From CADCTB01 sp038214685 (GTDB lineage: Bacteria; Actinomycetota; Acidimicrobiia; Acidimicrobiales; AC-14): 15,236 nucleotides of DNA. Of this stretch, positions 1-7,115 are shown piece by piece. The notes below the pieces were generated by a model. The model had not been told where the DNA came from, ran no database searches, and was given only the letters and a program-made list of their open reading frames with translations. Each line of letters opens with the position of its first letter. Position 1 is the first letter of the stretch. The stretch lies in assembly GCA_038214685.1 (NCBI GenBank), contig JBBQRO010000075.1, positions 1 through 15,236 of the forward strand, in the 5' to 3' direction. Both the position numbers and the translations under genes were made by a program.

Positions 1-1
1 C

Positions 2-61
2 GACGGCGGCATCTTCAGCTTCGGCGACGCCGCCTTCCTCGGCTCAGGCCTCCCGGGCTGA
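2..61 (+). CDS. C-terminal end of a DGGIFSFGDA-repeat protein (partial)
   Basis: Only the last 19 codons are inside the window, ending in TGA at 59-61. They read DGGIFSFGDAAFLGS followed by GLPG. This matches the short repeat GYW-VASDGGIFSFGDA-FYGS that is common in secreted or surface proteins of Acidimicrobiia and related actinobacteria. The repeat is thought to build beta-propeller-like or beta-rich extracellular modules; the function of the whole protein cannot be told from this fragment. A small inverted repeat, CCGGG-CTGA-CCCGG (53-66), overlaps the stop codon and might help termination, but it is weak. Reading frame and stop are seen directly; the family assignment is from known repeat patterns. 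Confidence 0.7.
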   Translation, partial: DGGIFSFGDAAFLGSGLPG

Positions 62-261
62 CCCGGCGGCCCCCACCGCACCCGGGCGACCCTTTGAGGA
101 GGACGACGGGGTCGCCGGTGTCGAGGTAGGCGCCGGAGGCGAGGGTGACGGCAGTCGAGAACGCCGAGGGCCTCGGCTGCCATCTCACCCAGTGGCTGAT
201 CGCTCGAGGAGAACACGGTCAGGACGTATGGGCCCGCTCGCGCCAGGGAGCGAGCCTCAGA

Positions 262-290
262 CCGCCGAGGGCGTGGTGGCTGTTCGGCGG
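262..290 (-). terminator. Possible terminator hairpin after the GH3 gene
   Basis: A perfect 7-bp inverted repeat, CCGCCGA (262-268) and TCGGCGG (284-290), encloses a 15-nt loop and lies 8 nt past the stop codon of the minus-strand GH3 gene. A second 6-bp hairpin, GCTCGC/GCGAGC (236-255), follows. There is no U-tract, which is usual in high-GC actinobacteria. Such hairpins also occur by chance in GC-rich DNA. Confidence 0.35.
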
Positions 291-297
291 CGACGCG

Positions 298-1650
298 TCA
301 GCGGCAACCTGGTTTGACCCTGCCCAGGTGGTCGAGCGCTTCATCGATCCGAGCAATCGACACCTTGTCCGCCCTTACGGCTGCTTCGAGCTCATTCAGC
401 ATCGGCGCCAGGCTCTGGCCGGCCGCCAGGGCGACGATGGCCAAGTCGGCTCCGGCCGAGATCGAAGCGACGACCGCCGCAGGCACGGTGAAGCGGTCGG
501 TGATCGCCTTCATCCCGGACAGGTCGTCGGTGATGACGAGCCCGTTGAAGCCCATCTCCGTGCGCAGCAGGCCGTTGATGGCCGCCTTGCTGACGCTCGT
601 CGGCCGACCCGGCTCGGTGAGGCCGGGCACGTCCAGGTGGCCCACCAGCACCGCCGGGACCTGACCGGCGAGCGCAGCGAAGGGCTTGAGGTCCGACTTG
701 CGCAGCTCGTCCAGCGACGGTGTCCCCACCGCCTGCTTGTGCGAGTCGCCGGTGGAGCGTCCGTGCCCCGGGAAGTGCTTCAGCACCGGTGCTATCCCCG
801 CGTCCCGCAAGCCGGAAGCGAAGGCCTGGCCGGAGACGATCACTTTCTGCGGATCCGCGGCAAAGGCGCGGTCGTTGATCACCGCGTTGTTCCTGTCATA
901 CAGGTCGACGACCGGCGCAAAGTCCATGGTGAAGCCGAGGTTCTTCATCTTGACACCCCGGTCCCTGGCGATCTCACGGACCTTTGTCGCCGGCAGCCGA
1001 CCCAGCTGATTGGCACTGACCATGGAGCCGTGAATGCCGTCGATGCGCTGCACCCTGCCTCCCTCCTCGTCAGCGGCCACGACTGGAGGCACCGCGGCGT
1101 TCTCCGCCAAACCCTTGAGCACACCGTTGGCGAACCATGTCGATCTCCGTCCGAGGACCAGCACCCCGCCGGCCGGGTTCGGGCCGCCCAACGCCGCCTT
1201 CGCCGTCTCGAGATCGCTCACACCGACGATGAGGAGCTGGGCCAGCTTCGCCCTTGTCGGTAGCGAACGCAGGCTGGCGCACTGGGGCACCGAACCGGCA
1301 GAGGTCGGTGAGCTGACCGGGGCGACGCTGGTGGCGGTCGTGGTGGAAGGCGCGACCGCCTCACTCTTGCCAGCGAGGCCCGGGCTGGGCGTCGGCGCCG
1401 CCGTGGTGTCGCTGCTGCGAGCGTCGACGGCGACGGTCGGAGTCTCGTCGCCCCGGCCAACCTTCATCAGTACCGTGGCACTGGTGGCTGCGGTCACCAC
1501 GTTGAGTGCCAGCACGAGCATGGTCAATGCCCGTAAAAGCCTCCGGTCCACCAAGACGGCACGGTACACGGCCTCGGTGAACAGGGTCTCGACCCTCTCG
1601 CTGGCCTCGTCGCCCTGGCCCGAGCCGGCTCGTCGACCTCGTCCTCCCAC
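298..1650 (-). CDS. nagZ: Membrane-anchored GH3 beta-N-acetylhexosaminidase (NagZ/LpqI type)
   Basis: The protein (450 aa) is predicted to remove terminal N-acetylglucosamine from muropeptides or other glycans. Residues 1-40 are a charged N-terminus, residues about 40-62 form one hydrophobic segment preceded by RRLLR, and residues 70-122 are a Thr/Ser/Pro-rich linker. The catalytic domain would therefore lie outside the membrane. The GH3 domain covers about 130-445. It shows DEEGGRVQR (194-202), KHFPGHG (291-297), the GDSH loop with the acid/base His304 typical of NagZ, and VITDDL with the likely nucleophile Asp375. GTG at 1650 is the first start after an upstream in-frame stop near 1727. The ribosome binding site is poor, so the true start could be further in. 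Family assignment is firm; substrate is inferred. Confidence 0.92.
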   Translation of the reverse strand: MGGRGRRAGSGQGDEASERVETLFTEAVYRAVLVDRRLLRALTMLVLALNVVTAATSATVLMKVGRGDETPTVAVDARSSDTTAAPTPSPGLAGKSEAVAPSTTTATSVAPVSSPTSAGSVPQCASLRSLPTRAKLAQLLIVGVSDLETAKAALGGPNPAGGVLVLGRRSTWFANGVLKGLAENAAVPPVVAADEEGGRVQRIDGIHGSMVSANQLGRLPATKVREIARDRGVKMKNLGFTMDFAPVVDLYDRNNAVINDRAFAADPQKVIVSGQAFASGLRDAGIAPVLKHFPGHGRSTGDSHKQAVGTPSLDELRKSDLKPFAALAGQVPAVLVGHLDVPGLTEPGRPTSVSKAAINGLLRTEMGFNGLVITDDLSGMKAITDRFTVPAAVVASISAGADLAIVALAAGQSLAPMLNELEAAVRADKVSIARIDEALDHLGRVKPGCR

Positions 1651-2111
1651 AGCGCGGCGGCCCCTGTCGGAGGTTGCTGCGGGCCCTCTCCTGTCCCCGC
1701 CTTCTGACCACGAGAAGCGGACTTATCGTGAGTCAACCAGGACGTATTGCATCTGGTGGAGCATTCGTCCTGAGGCGTGATCGACAGGCGGATCCTGGAT
1801 TTTGCTCGGCCGCTGGTGTCGGTCACCTGAAACCGGGGCGGCAAGAGGGGCTCGTCCTGTTCCATCCCCGGCAGTGTGCCAACACAGCGGTGCCAGCGAC
1901 CCTAGTGCTCCGTCTGTGAGATGACTTGTGCTCGACTCCGCCCGGCGCCGCCTTGATCGATGGCCCGCACGGTCCGCAGGAGAGCCTGTTCAAGCGCTCT
2001 CGGCCGGCAGCTCCTCGCCAGGATGGGCCTATGCATGTATGTTGCTCGACGTTGGCGAGATATGCGGTCGTGTCCCAGCTAGCCTCGATGCTGGCGGGCC
2101 AAGGACGAAGT
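1651..2111. other. 461-bp gap without a recognisable gene
   Basis: Open frames exist on both strands (for example 1674-1919 plus and 1524-1865 minus), but none has a recognisable domain or a good ribosome binding site. The minus strand contains TTGACT near 1730-1735 upstream of the GH3 gene, a possible -35 element; no convincing -10 was found. The base composition is less GC-rich in patches (for example near 1720-1800 and 2030-2060), so decayed mobile DNA is possible, but no transposase motif or paired terminal repeat was recognised. Confidence 0.4.
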
Positions 2112-2906
2112 TCAGAACCGAGCTGCGCGGCCTGCGCGGGACCCAGCGCGCTTCAGGTCGATCAGGGTGCCTTGACGCACCAAGCGCCTTGAGTTGGTGG
2201 TCTGCAGGACACCGAGGTCGTCGACAGTCACCGTGGTGTTGTCGCAACCGCCCGCCGCGGAGGCTTCGTAGCTGACCGACAGTCCTTCGGGCCGCACCAT
2301 GCGGCCGCCGGCGGTCATCGCCTCGAGCCCCGACCATCGCACTGTGACCGAGGGGTGATCGCACCGGGCAAACACCTCAGACCACACGACGGCGGAGCCG
2401 AGGCGATCACCCCCCGCTTCCAGGTCCCGGATCACCGTGGGCCGCCCGGAGCGGAGATCGATGATCTCGGCCCGCCAGCGCCCGGATGCACCAGGAACGC
2501 CCGACACCCGTAGCCGATAGGGGCGGCCCGGGTGCCAGGGGTAGTCCCTGGTGTTGGGGTCGTTCGGGGCGCTGGGCAGGGCCGAAGGCGAGCCGGCCAG
2601 CAGGCCGCCGCCCGCGGTGTACCCACCCCAGTTCACCGCACGGCTGCCGGGATGGTTCCGGTTCCACTGCGGCCCGACGTGCGCGGCGCCCCGGTGGGCG
2701 TGCCCGTCGAGAAAGGAAACCTGCAGGGCCCAGAAGTAGAGGCGGTCGACGGCTGGGGGCACGAGGATCTCGAGCACCGCCGCCACCTCGACGAGCGGTT
2801 CGGTCTCGTCGAGGACCCAGGTGAGGTGGAACGACGACGCGCCGTTTGCCGAAGCCGGATCGCCCCGGACCCGGGCACGGGACGACCATGGCCACGCCGG
2901 CGGCAT
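2112..2906 (-). CDS. Conserved-looking hypothetical protein, function unknown
   Basis: The protein has about 264 aa from ATG 2906, or 279 aa from ATG 2951. The first 30 residues look non-coding and neither start has a clear Shine-Dalgarno, so the start is uncertain. From FHLTWVLDE onward the composition is that of a folded, beta-rich protein with many Trp, Tyr and Gly. Notable segments are LYFWALQVSFLDG, HVGPQWNRNHPG, AVNWGGYTAGG and DPNTRDYPWHPG. The C-terminal half has VVWSEVFARCDHPSVTVRWS and a paired Cys segment (GGCDNTT). The pattern resembles the carbohydrate-binding or lectin-like hypothetical proteins seen in streptomycetes; this is impression, not a family assignment. No signal peptide or membrane helix is visible. 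It is divergent from the methyltransferase gene, with about 250 bp between them. Confidence 0.75.
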   Translation of the reverse strand: MPPAWPWSSRARVRGDPASANGASSFHLTWVLDETEPLVEVAAVLEILVPPAVDRLYFWALQVSFLDGHAHRGAAHVGPQWNRNHPGSRAVNWGGYTAGGGLLAGSPSALPSAPNDPNTRDYPWHPGRPYRLRVSGVPGASGRWRAEIIDLRSGRPTVIRDLEAGGDRLGSAVVWSEVFARCDHPSVTVRWSGLEAMTAGGRMVRPEGLSVSYEASAAGGCDNTTVTVDDLGVLQTTNSRRLVRQGTLIDLKRAGSRAGRAARF

Positions 2907-3157
2907 TGCTGGATGGTAGGGCGGGCGCCCCGGCCGGGTCGCCCGTCGCATGGATCGCTGGTCGCCGGATCGTGCGACGTGAGGCCCGGGTAGCCCGTCG
3001 CCATGACTACCACCCGCCGACCACGCGGGTCACCACCTGGGCCCGGCCCTCCACCCGGGTCCTCCGGCCCGCCGGCAGGGCGACTCTGAACCTGGTCGAA
3101 CGGGCTGCGGCCGGGTGGCGCCCTGCGTCGCTCGCCGCCGGTCCATCATGGAGCCCC

Positions 3158-4801
3158 ATGACCGAGGAAGCAGTGGCGCCCGTCGAGCCCGGCCGGGACG
3201 TGACCGACGCCACGAGCGCCGCCGGCGCCGCGGGCGGGTACGTGCTCGAGCAGGCCGTGCCGCTCTCCCGCTCTCGCCTGTGGGAGCTGCAGCGCGCCTT
3301 TTACGTGCGGCAGGGCCTCGACGCCTGGGGCGCCGGCCCGGTGCCCCACCACATCACGTCCAACCCGAGGATCGCCGCCGCCTACGCCGAGGTCATCGTC
3401 GCCTTCCTGCGGGACTGCGACGCTGCCGGTCGGCTCGATCGCACGCAGCGGTTCTTCGTACTCGAGCTCGGATCCGGCTCGGGCCGCTTCGGCTACCTCC
3501 TGCTGCGGCGCCTGCGGCGGCTGCTGGCCGCGACCTCACTGCGGGATCTGCCGCTCACGGTGGTGCTGACCGACTTCGACGTGGCCAAGCTCGGGCAGCT
3601 CGCCGCCCACCCCACGTTGCAGGCCGACCTGGCCGAGGGCTGGCTCGACCTGGCCACCGTCGACGCCGCCGCCCCCGGCGAGCTCCGCACCTGGCGGACG
3701 GGGGAGGTGCTCGCGGGGCATCCGCTCGTCGTGATCGCCAACTACGTCTTCGACAGCGTTCCCGCCGACGCCTTCTTCCTCCAGGGCGGCGTCGCCCACG
3801 AGGCCCGGCTGAGCCTCCACGCCGCCGCCCCGGACGTCGACCTCGGCGACCCCGGCGCCCTGGAGCTTCTCAGCTTCGTGTGGGACGCGGCGACCGAGGC
3901 TGCGCCGTCGACCGGCAACCTCGACATCGACGCGGTGATCGCCCGCTACGCCGATGTGCTGGGCAGCACGGTGGTTCTGCTGCCGACCGCCGCCATCGCC
4001 TGCCTCGAGCAGCTGGCCGACGCCGCAGCGGCACCGGTCCTGGCCCTGGTCGCCGACAAGGGCTGGGCCCAGGGCAGAGAGCTGTTCGGGCAGGGCTGGC
4101 CCGGCATCGTCCCCCATGGCGGGTGCTTCTCGCTGATGGTCGACTTCAACGCCATCGCCCAGGTCGTCCGGGCCCGCGGCGGGACGGCCATGGTCCCGGC
4201 CCACGGGGCCCAGCACCTGGTCGTCGGGGCGTTCGTGCTGGGCGACGTCCACCCCGCCGAGACCTCCGTCCGCTACGCCGACCAGCTGGCCGAGGGCGGC
4301 CCCAACGACATCTACATGGCGCGCACCGGCACGGGCCCGGTCGGCGAGAGGCTCACCCTCGAGCAGGCGCTGAGCATGCTGCGCATCGCCCGCTTCGACA
4401 CCCAGGTGTTCTTCGAGCTGTTCGGCCTGCTGCGAGAGCTCGCCCCGGAGGCGGCCGGGCCGGTCAAGGCCGACCTGGCCCTGGCCGTCCAGCGCGTGTA
4501 CGAGGACTGGTTCCCCATTGGCGAGGCCGTCGACGTGGCCCTGTGCCTCGGGCAGGTCCTGGCCGACATCCACCACCACCCGAAGGCCCTCGAGCTCTTC
4601 GCCGCTTCGCTGCAGGGTCGGGGGCCGCACCCTGACGTCCACCTCGCCGCGGCCAGGTCCCACCATGCGCTCGGAGACCTGGACGCAGCGATGCAGGAGG
4701 TGCACGACGCGCTGGCCCTGGCCCCCGGACTCGAGGGGGCCCGGGCCCTGGCCGCCGAGATCGAGACCGCCCGTCAGTACTTGTCGTGGTCGGCCTTGTA
4801 G
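3158..4801 (+). CDS. SAM-dependent methyltransferase (MidA-like) with C-terminal TPR region
   Basis: The protein has 547 aa from ATG 3158, preceded by GGAG at 3150-3153. The frame stays open upstream to 2846, but that extension is Pro/Arg-rich and unlike protein. HHITSNPRIAAAYAEVI (64-80) precedes a Rossmann-fold methyltransferase core. The SAM-binding motif I is ELGSGSGRFG (103-112), an acidic loop TDFD follows (138-141), and VIANYVFDSVPADAF (192-206) resembles the NEFFDALP segment of MidA/NDUFAF7 arginine methyltransferases. The last 100 residues have the spacing of tetratricopeptide repeats (KALELFAASL, VHLAAARSHHALGDLDAAMQEVHDALAL), suggesting a protein partner. It is probably cytosolic. 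The substrate is unknown. Methyltransferase fold is well supported, the MidA link less so. Confidence 0.85.
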   Translation: MTEEAVAPVEPGRDVTDATSAAGAAGGYVLEQAVPLSRSRLWELQRAFYVRQGLDAWGAGPVPHHITSNPRIAAAYAEVIVAFLRDCDAAGRLDRTQRFFVLELGSGSGRFGYLLLRRLRRLLAATSLRDLPLTVVLTDFDVAKLGQLAAHPTLQADLAEGWLDLATVDAAAPGELRTWRTGEVLAGHPLVVIANYVFDSVPADAFFLQGGVAHEARLSLHAAAPDVDLGDPGALELLSFVWDAATEAAPSTGNLDIDAVIARYADVLGSTVVLLPTAAIACLEQLADAAAAPVLALVADKGWAQGRELFGQGWPGIVPHGGCFSLMVDFNAIAQVVRARGGTAMVPAHGAQHLVVGAFVLGDVHPAETSVRYADQLAEGGPNDIYMARTGTGPVGERLTLEQALSMLRIARFDTQVFFELFGLLRELAPEAAGPVKADLALAVQRVYEDWFPIGEAVDVALCLGQVLADIHHHPKALELFAASLQGRGPHPDVHLAAARSHHALGDLDAAMQEVHDALALAPGLEGARALAAEIETARQYLSWSAL

Positions 4802-5330
4802 GGCCGTCGACCGGGATGGCGAGGTAGGCGGCCAGGTCGTCGGTGAGCGTGGCCTTTGGCTTCCCTTCGTCGCCGGCTCACCCGTCGGCGCAGAAGACCT
4901 TCACTGCGGCCGTGCCCACAACCCGCCCGTAAAGCGCCGCGAAGCGATCGGCCTCGGCCCGGGTCCGGAACTCGACGACCATCGAGAACTCCTTCAGCTG
5001 CGGCAGCGCCTCCCGGGCACCCTGGCTGCAGCCCGTCTCGCCGCTGCCGGACGCTCGGTCTGGCCGCCGCAGCTTCCGCGCCTGAGGTGTGGTCGCTCGC
5101 CACTTCTGGACCGGGTCACCGAAGCCCTCGCCGGCAGGCCCCCCTCCCGGTCCGCTCAGCCCGTAGGGGGTGCGGTCACCGGGCCCAGGAGCGACCCGAC
5201 GGTCATGGCTCGCGCTGTCTCCTTCCCACCGTCGCCACGAGACGCCGAGATAGCGACCAGGAGGACCAAACGCGAAGCTCGCCAGGCGGCGTTCGACGAC
5301 CGATAACGGGCCTCACAAAGAGGCCTGCCA
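4774..5330 (-). pseudogene. Broken minus-strand reading frame, family unknown
   Basis: One minus-strand frame reads like protein over a long stretch but has no good start and is interrupted. It runs through GFGDPVQKWRATTPQARKL and EALPQLKEFSMVVEFRTRAE to KVFCADG and a TGA at 4878-4880. It continues in the same frame as ATLTDDLAAYLAIPVDGP, after which a one-base shift gives YKADHDKY and a TGA at 4774-4776, overlapping the end of the methyltransferase gene. The VVEFRTRAEADRFAALY segment resembles the DUF1330/antibiotic-monooxygenase-like fold, but this is weak. An ATG at 4982 has AAGGAG six bases upstream and could start a 34-residue peptide (4878-4982); the same bases also encode LKEF, so the signal may be chance. 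Most likely a decayed gene; function not assigned. Confidence 0.35.
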
Positions 5331-5332
5331 CC

Positions 5333-5710
5333 TCACGACGTGAGCCGCCGCTCCGCCCCGATGGTCGCAACGGCTGCTCCGATGCCAAGCACTCCCAGAG
5401 TCAGGTGAATTGCGTTGTCGAGCCCGCTGTACTCGTGGGGAATGAGCCCGAACAGATCAGGCACGAAGAAGGCGATGATTCCGACGCCTAGGTACACGAC
5501 TCCAAGGCCTCCGACGGCGGTCCGGACGATACGGTCGTCGACCCGAGCGAACCCGAGGACGGTGAGGAGCCCACCGGACGACAGATGGATGGCGTCTTCT
5601 ACCAGGTCGATGTTCAGGGCCCCGCCGATCGGCCGGTTTCCGAGGACGAGCCCTACGATGCCGATGAGGATCACCGTGGGTCCGACGAGTCTTGCGTAGA
5701 GGCGAGCCAC
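5333..5710 (-). CDS. DUF4383-family integral membrane protein
   Basis: The protein has 125 aa from GTG 5710. The frame is open upstream to 5869, but that extension is low-complexity, and family members begin close to the ARLYARLVG segment that directly follows this GTG. AAGG lies about nine bases upstream. Four hydrophobic segments are visible at about residues 8-24, 38-55, 63-82 and 100-119. The hallmark repeat of the family is present twice, as NIDLVEDAIHL and GLDNAIHL, each an Asn/Asp followed by an Ile-His-Leu at the head of a helix. The role of DUF4383 proteins is not established; they are small inner-membrane proteins of actinobacteria and cyanobacteria. The gene stands alone, between a broken frame downstream and a gene-poor region upstream. 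Confidence 0.88.
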   Translation of the reverse strand: MARLYARLVGPTVILIGIVGLVLGNRPIGGALNIDLVEDAIHLSSGGLLTVLGFARVDDRIVRTAVGGLGVVYLGVGIIAFFVPDLFGLIPHEYSGLDNAIHLTLGVLGIGAAVATIGAERRLTS

Positions 5711-6367
5711 CTGTTCCGCCTTCCCGTACGTCAGGCGCCGAACGCCCGAGTGAGCCCTCGCTGTCGAAGGCCCCACGAACCTAGCGGACAGGGCCGCCCT
5801 TCGTCGGCGACCTGCGCGCAGTCCCAAGGGCGAAGATGCCGCCGCCGGAGGCGACGAGTGGACAGCCACGTTCCGCTGTCCGTTGTGGTCTTGGACCCGC
5901 CCGGCCCACCACCGTCGCCGAGCCCCGGCTCGCCGGGCCCACCCCGGTCTCCGAGCCGGCCGGTGCCCGACTCACCCTGGCGTCGGCCTGCGACGAAGGA
6001 ACCGTGCAGGATCCTGAACGGATAGGCGCAGAGCCAGCCCGACGGGGCCCGGGCGTGGGACGGGAGCCGTCGGTTGAGCGCCGGCGTCGGATGCTTCGGA
6101 GACCCGGTTGAGCGGGCAGCCTGGTTTGAGCAGTCCACCCCTTGGTGGCCGGAGTCGCTCGACGCCGCCCGCCGTCCAGCTCACAAACGTTGGGATCGGC
6201 GGCCTCCTGAGACGATGATTCCGGACACGACCTCGACCTCAACATCCTCGCTGAGTCTTCCCCGCAATCGCCTACCGCCAGGTCGCCGCCCAAGGCCGGC
6301 TCATCGCTGAAGACGACGTCCTACGAGGTTGTCGACGCTGTCCTGCTGCCCGCACTCGCTGTAGACG
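5711..6367. other. Gene-poor region with decayed sequence
   Basis: No intact gene could be supported here. Apart from the repeat remnant at 5812-5940 and the transposase remnant that begins at 6368, the open frames are short, rich in Arg/Pro/Gly and mutually contradictory. The stretch near 5890-5970 encodes Gly/Pro-rich linker-like sequence on the minus strand. The region looks like a scar where genes have been lost. Confidence 0.5.
5812..5940 (-). pseudogene. Decayed GYWLVASDGGIF-type repeat unit
   Basis: On the minus strand the frame reads ATVVGRAGPRP, a few residues, then GCPLVASGGGIFALGTA and a stop near 5781. This lines up with the actinobacterial surface repeat PVVGMA-TP-G-GYWLVASDGGIFAFGDA: 11 of 17 positions of the core agree by eye, with the aromatic YW pair lost. 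There is no start codon with a ribosome binding site and no flanking intact repeat, so it is taken as a relic. The truncated protein at the left edge (2-61) carries the same repeat type on the other strand. Confidence 0.5.
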
Positions 6368-6492
6368 GTCGGGCATAGTCACCGAGAAGAACTCCCGGCG
6401 TCGCTACGGCTCATCGGTGCCGTCCTGCCGACCAGCACCACGAGTGGGTCGTTGCCCGTCGCTACCTCTTCGACCCCTCGATGGCGCAACTC
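6368..6492 (+). mobile_element. IS256/Mutator-family transposase remnant (C-terminal end, frameshifted)
   Basis: The plus strand reads LPASLRLIGAVL in one frame (6392-6427). After the loss of one base it reads DQHHEWVVARRYLFDPSMAQL in another (6430-6492). Joined as IRLxGAVLADQHDEWxVxRRYLSxxSM-L, this is the conserved C-terminus of IS256-type transposases such as IS1081. The weaker upstream segment VGHSHREE starts at 6368. Only about 40 codons remain, without DDE residues or terminal repeats, so it cannot be active. It overlaps the 3' end of the minus-strand operon. Confidence 0.75.
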
Positions 6493-7115
6493 ACAACCAG
6501 GGCGGCGGCCACGGCGCAGACCCGCTCGGCAAGCTGCGCCAGCTCCTCGGGCGAGAGGAGGCCCTCGACGCCGAGGAGAGCGCCGAGGTCGTTGGCGTCC
6601 TGCGGCAGGCTTGCGGCGCGGGCCGCGATCCACGGCACCGCCGCGACCGCATCGATCGAGATCGGGTCACTGGTCGGGAGAGGCCCGAGGCATTCGATGG
6701 TCGGAGCCGGGATGCAGTGGGGGCTCGCTCGGCCGAGGCTGAGAACGAGAAGGAGCGACGGGTCCCGGGCGATGGTGCCGAGGACGTGATCGAGCACGCC
6801 GACGGCGGCCCGATCCTCCCGCCACCCGGGCGAAGCCTCGATGGCATCGGCACGCCCCGGGTCGGCCGCCCGCAGCTCGGACAGCGGCACGCCGCCCTCG
6901 ACGGACTCCCGGAGCGTGCCGACCTCGCCACCAACGACCGCGGCCTCGATGCCGGGGACCACGACACCGAGGCTGGCGGCGATCCGCTCGGCGGCGATGA
7001 GCCGGCGGGCACCACCACCGCTCCGGATACCGAGTCGGCGAGGGTCGTCGGACGGCGCCTCCTCGATGGCGGCGACGAACACGGCCGGCCGGCCGCGGCT
7101 GTCGACGTGGATCAT
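6462..7115 (-). CDS. Unknown protein, last gene of the metalloprotease operon
   Basis: The protein has 217 aa. ATG 7115 is chosen because it overlaps the stop of the preceding gene as ATGA; the longer frame to 7277 would overlap that gene by 160 bp. I do not recognise the family. It begins MIHVDSRGRPAVFVAAIEEAP and is rich in Ala, Val and Gly, with alternating hydrophobic and charged segments suggesting an alpha/beta soluble protein (LGVVVPGIEAAVVGGEVGTL, SLLLVLSLGRAS). The C-terminal helix LSPEELAQLAERVCAVAAALVV is amphipathic. The last nine residues, SCAIEGSKR, are encoded antisense to an IS256 transposase remnant. The natural C-terminus may therefore have been replaced when the element inserted or decayed. 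It is translationally coupled to its neighbour, so it likely acts with it. Confidence 0.75.
   Translation of the reverse strand: MIHVDSRGRPAVFVAAIEEAPSDDPRRLGIRSGGGARRLIAAERIAASLGVVVPGIEAAVVGGEVGTLRESVEGGVPLSELRAADPGRADAIEASPGWREDRAAVGVLDHVLGTIARDPSLLLVLSLGRASPHCIPAPTIECLGPLPTSDPISIDAVAAVPWIAARAASLPQDANDLGALLGVEGLLSPEELAQLAERVCAVAAALVVSCAIEGSKR

Noticed and set aside
300..330. Short match CCTGGTTTGA near 310 and near 6121 as a possible repeat or att site
   Set aside because: Only about 10 bases agree and the flanks differ; expected by chance in 15 kb.
145..1263. Plus-strand 372-codon frame antisense to the GH3 gene
   Set aside because: The GH3 frame has all catalytic motifs; this frame has none.
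1720..1945. Possible insertion sequence ends (ACTTATCGTGAGTCAAC near 1721 and CTGTGAGATGACTTGT near 1914)
   Set aside because: No inverted partner for either sequence and no transposase motif between or beside them was found in the window.
3115..4635. Plus-strand 506-codon open frame overlapping the methyltransferase
   Set aside because: Arg/Pro/Gly-rich shadow frame of the methyltransferase gene, with no domain and no ribosome binding site.
3536..4705. Minus-strand 389-codon frame antisense to the methyltransferase
   Set aside because: Val/Gly/Glu-rich antisense shadow; the plus strand has a SAM motif and TPR pattern.
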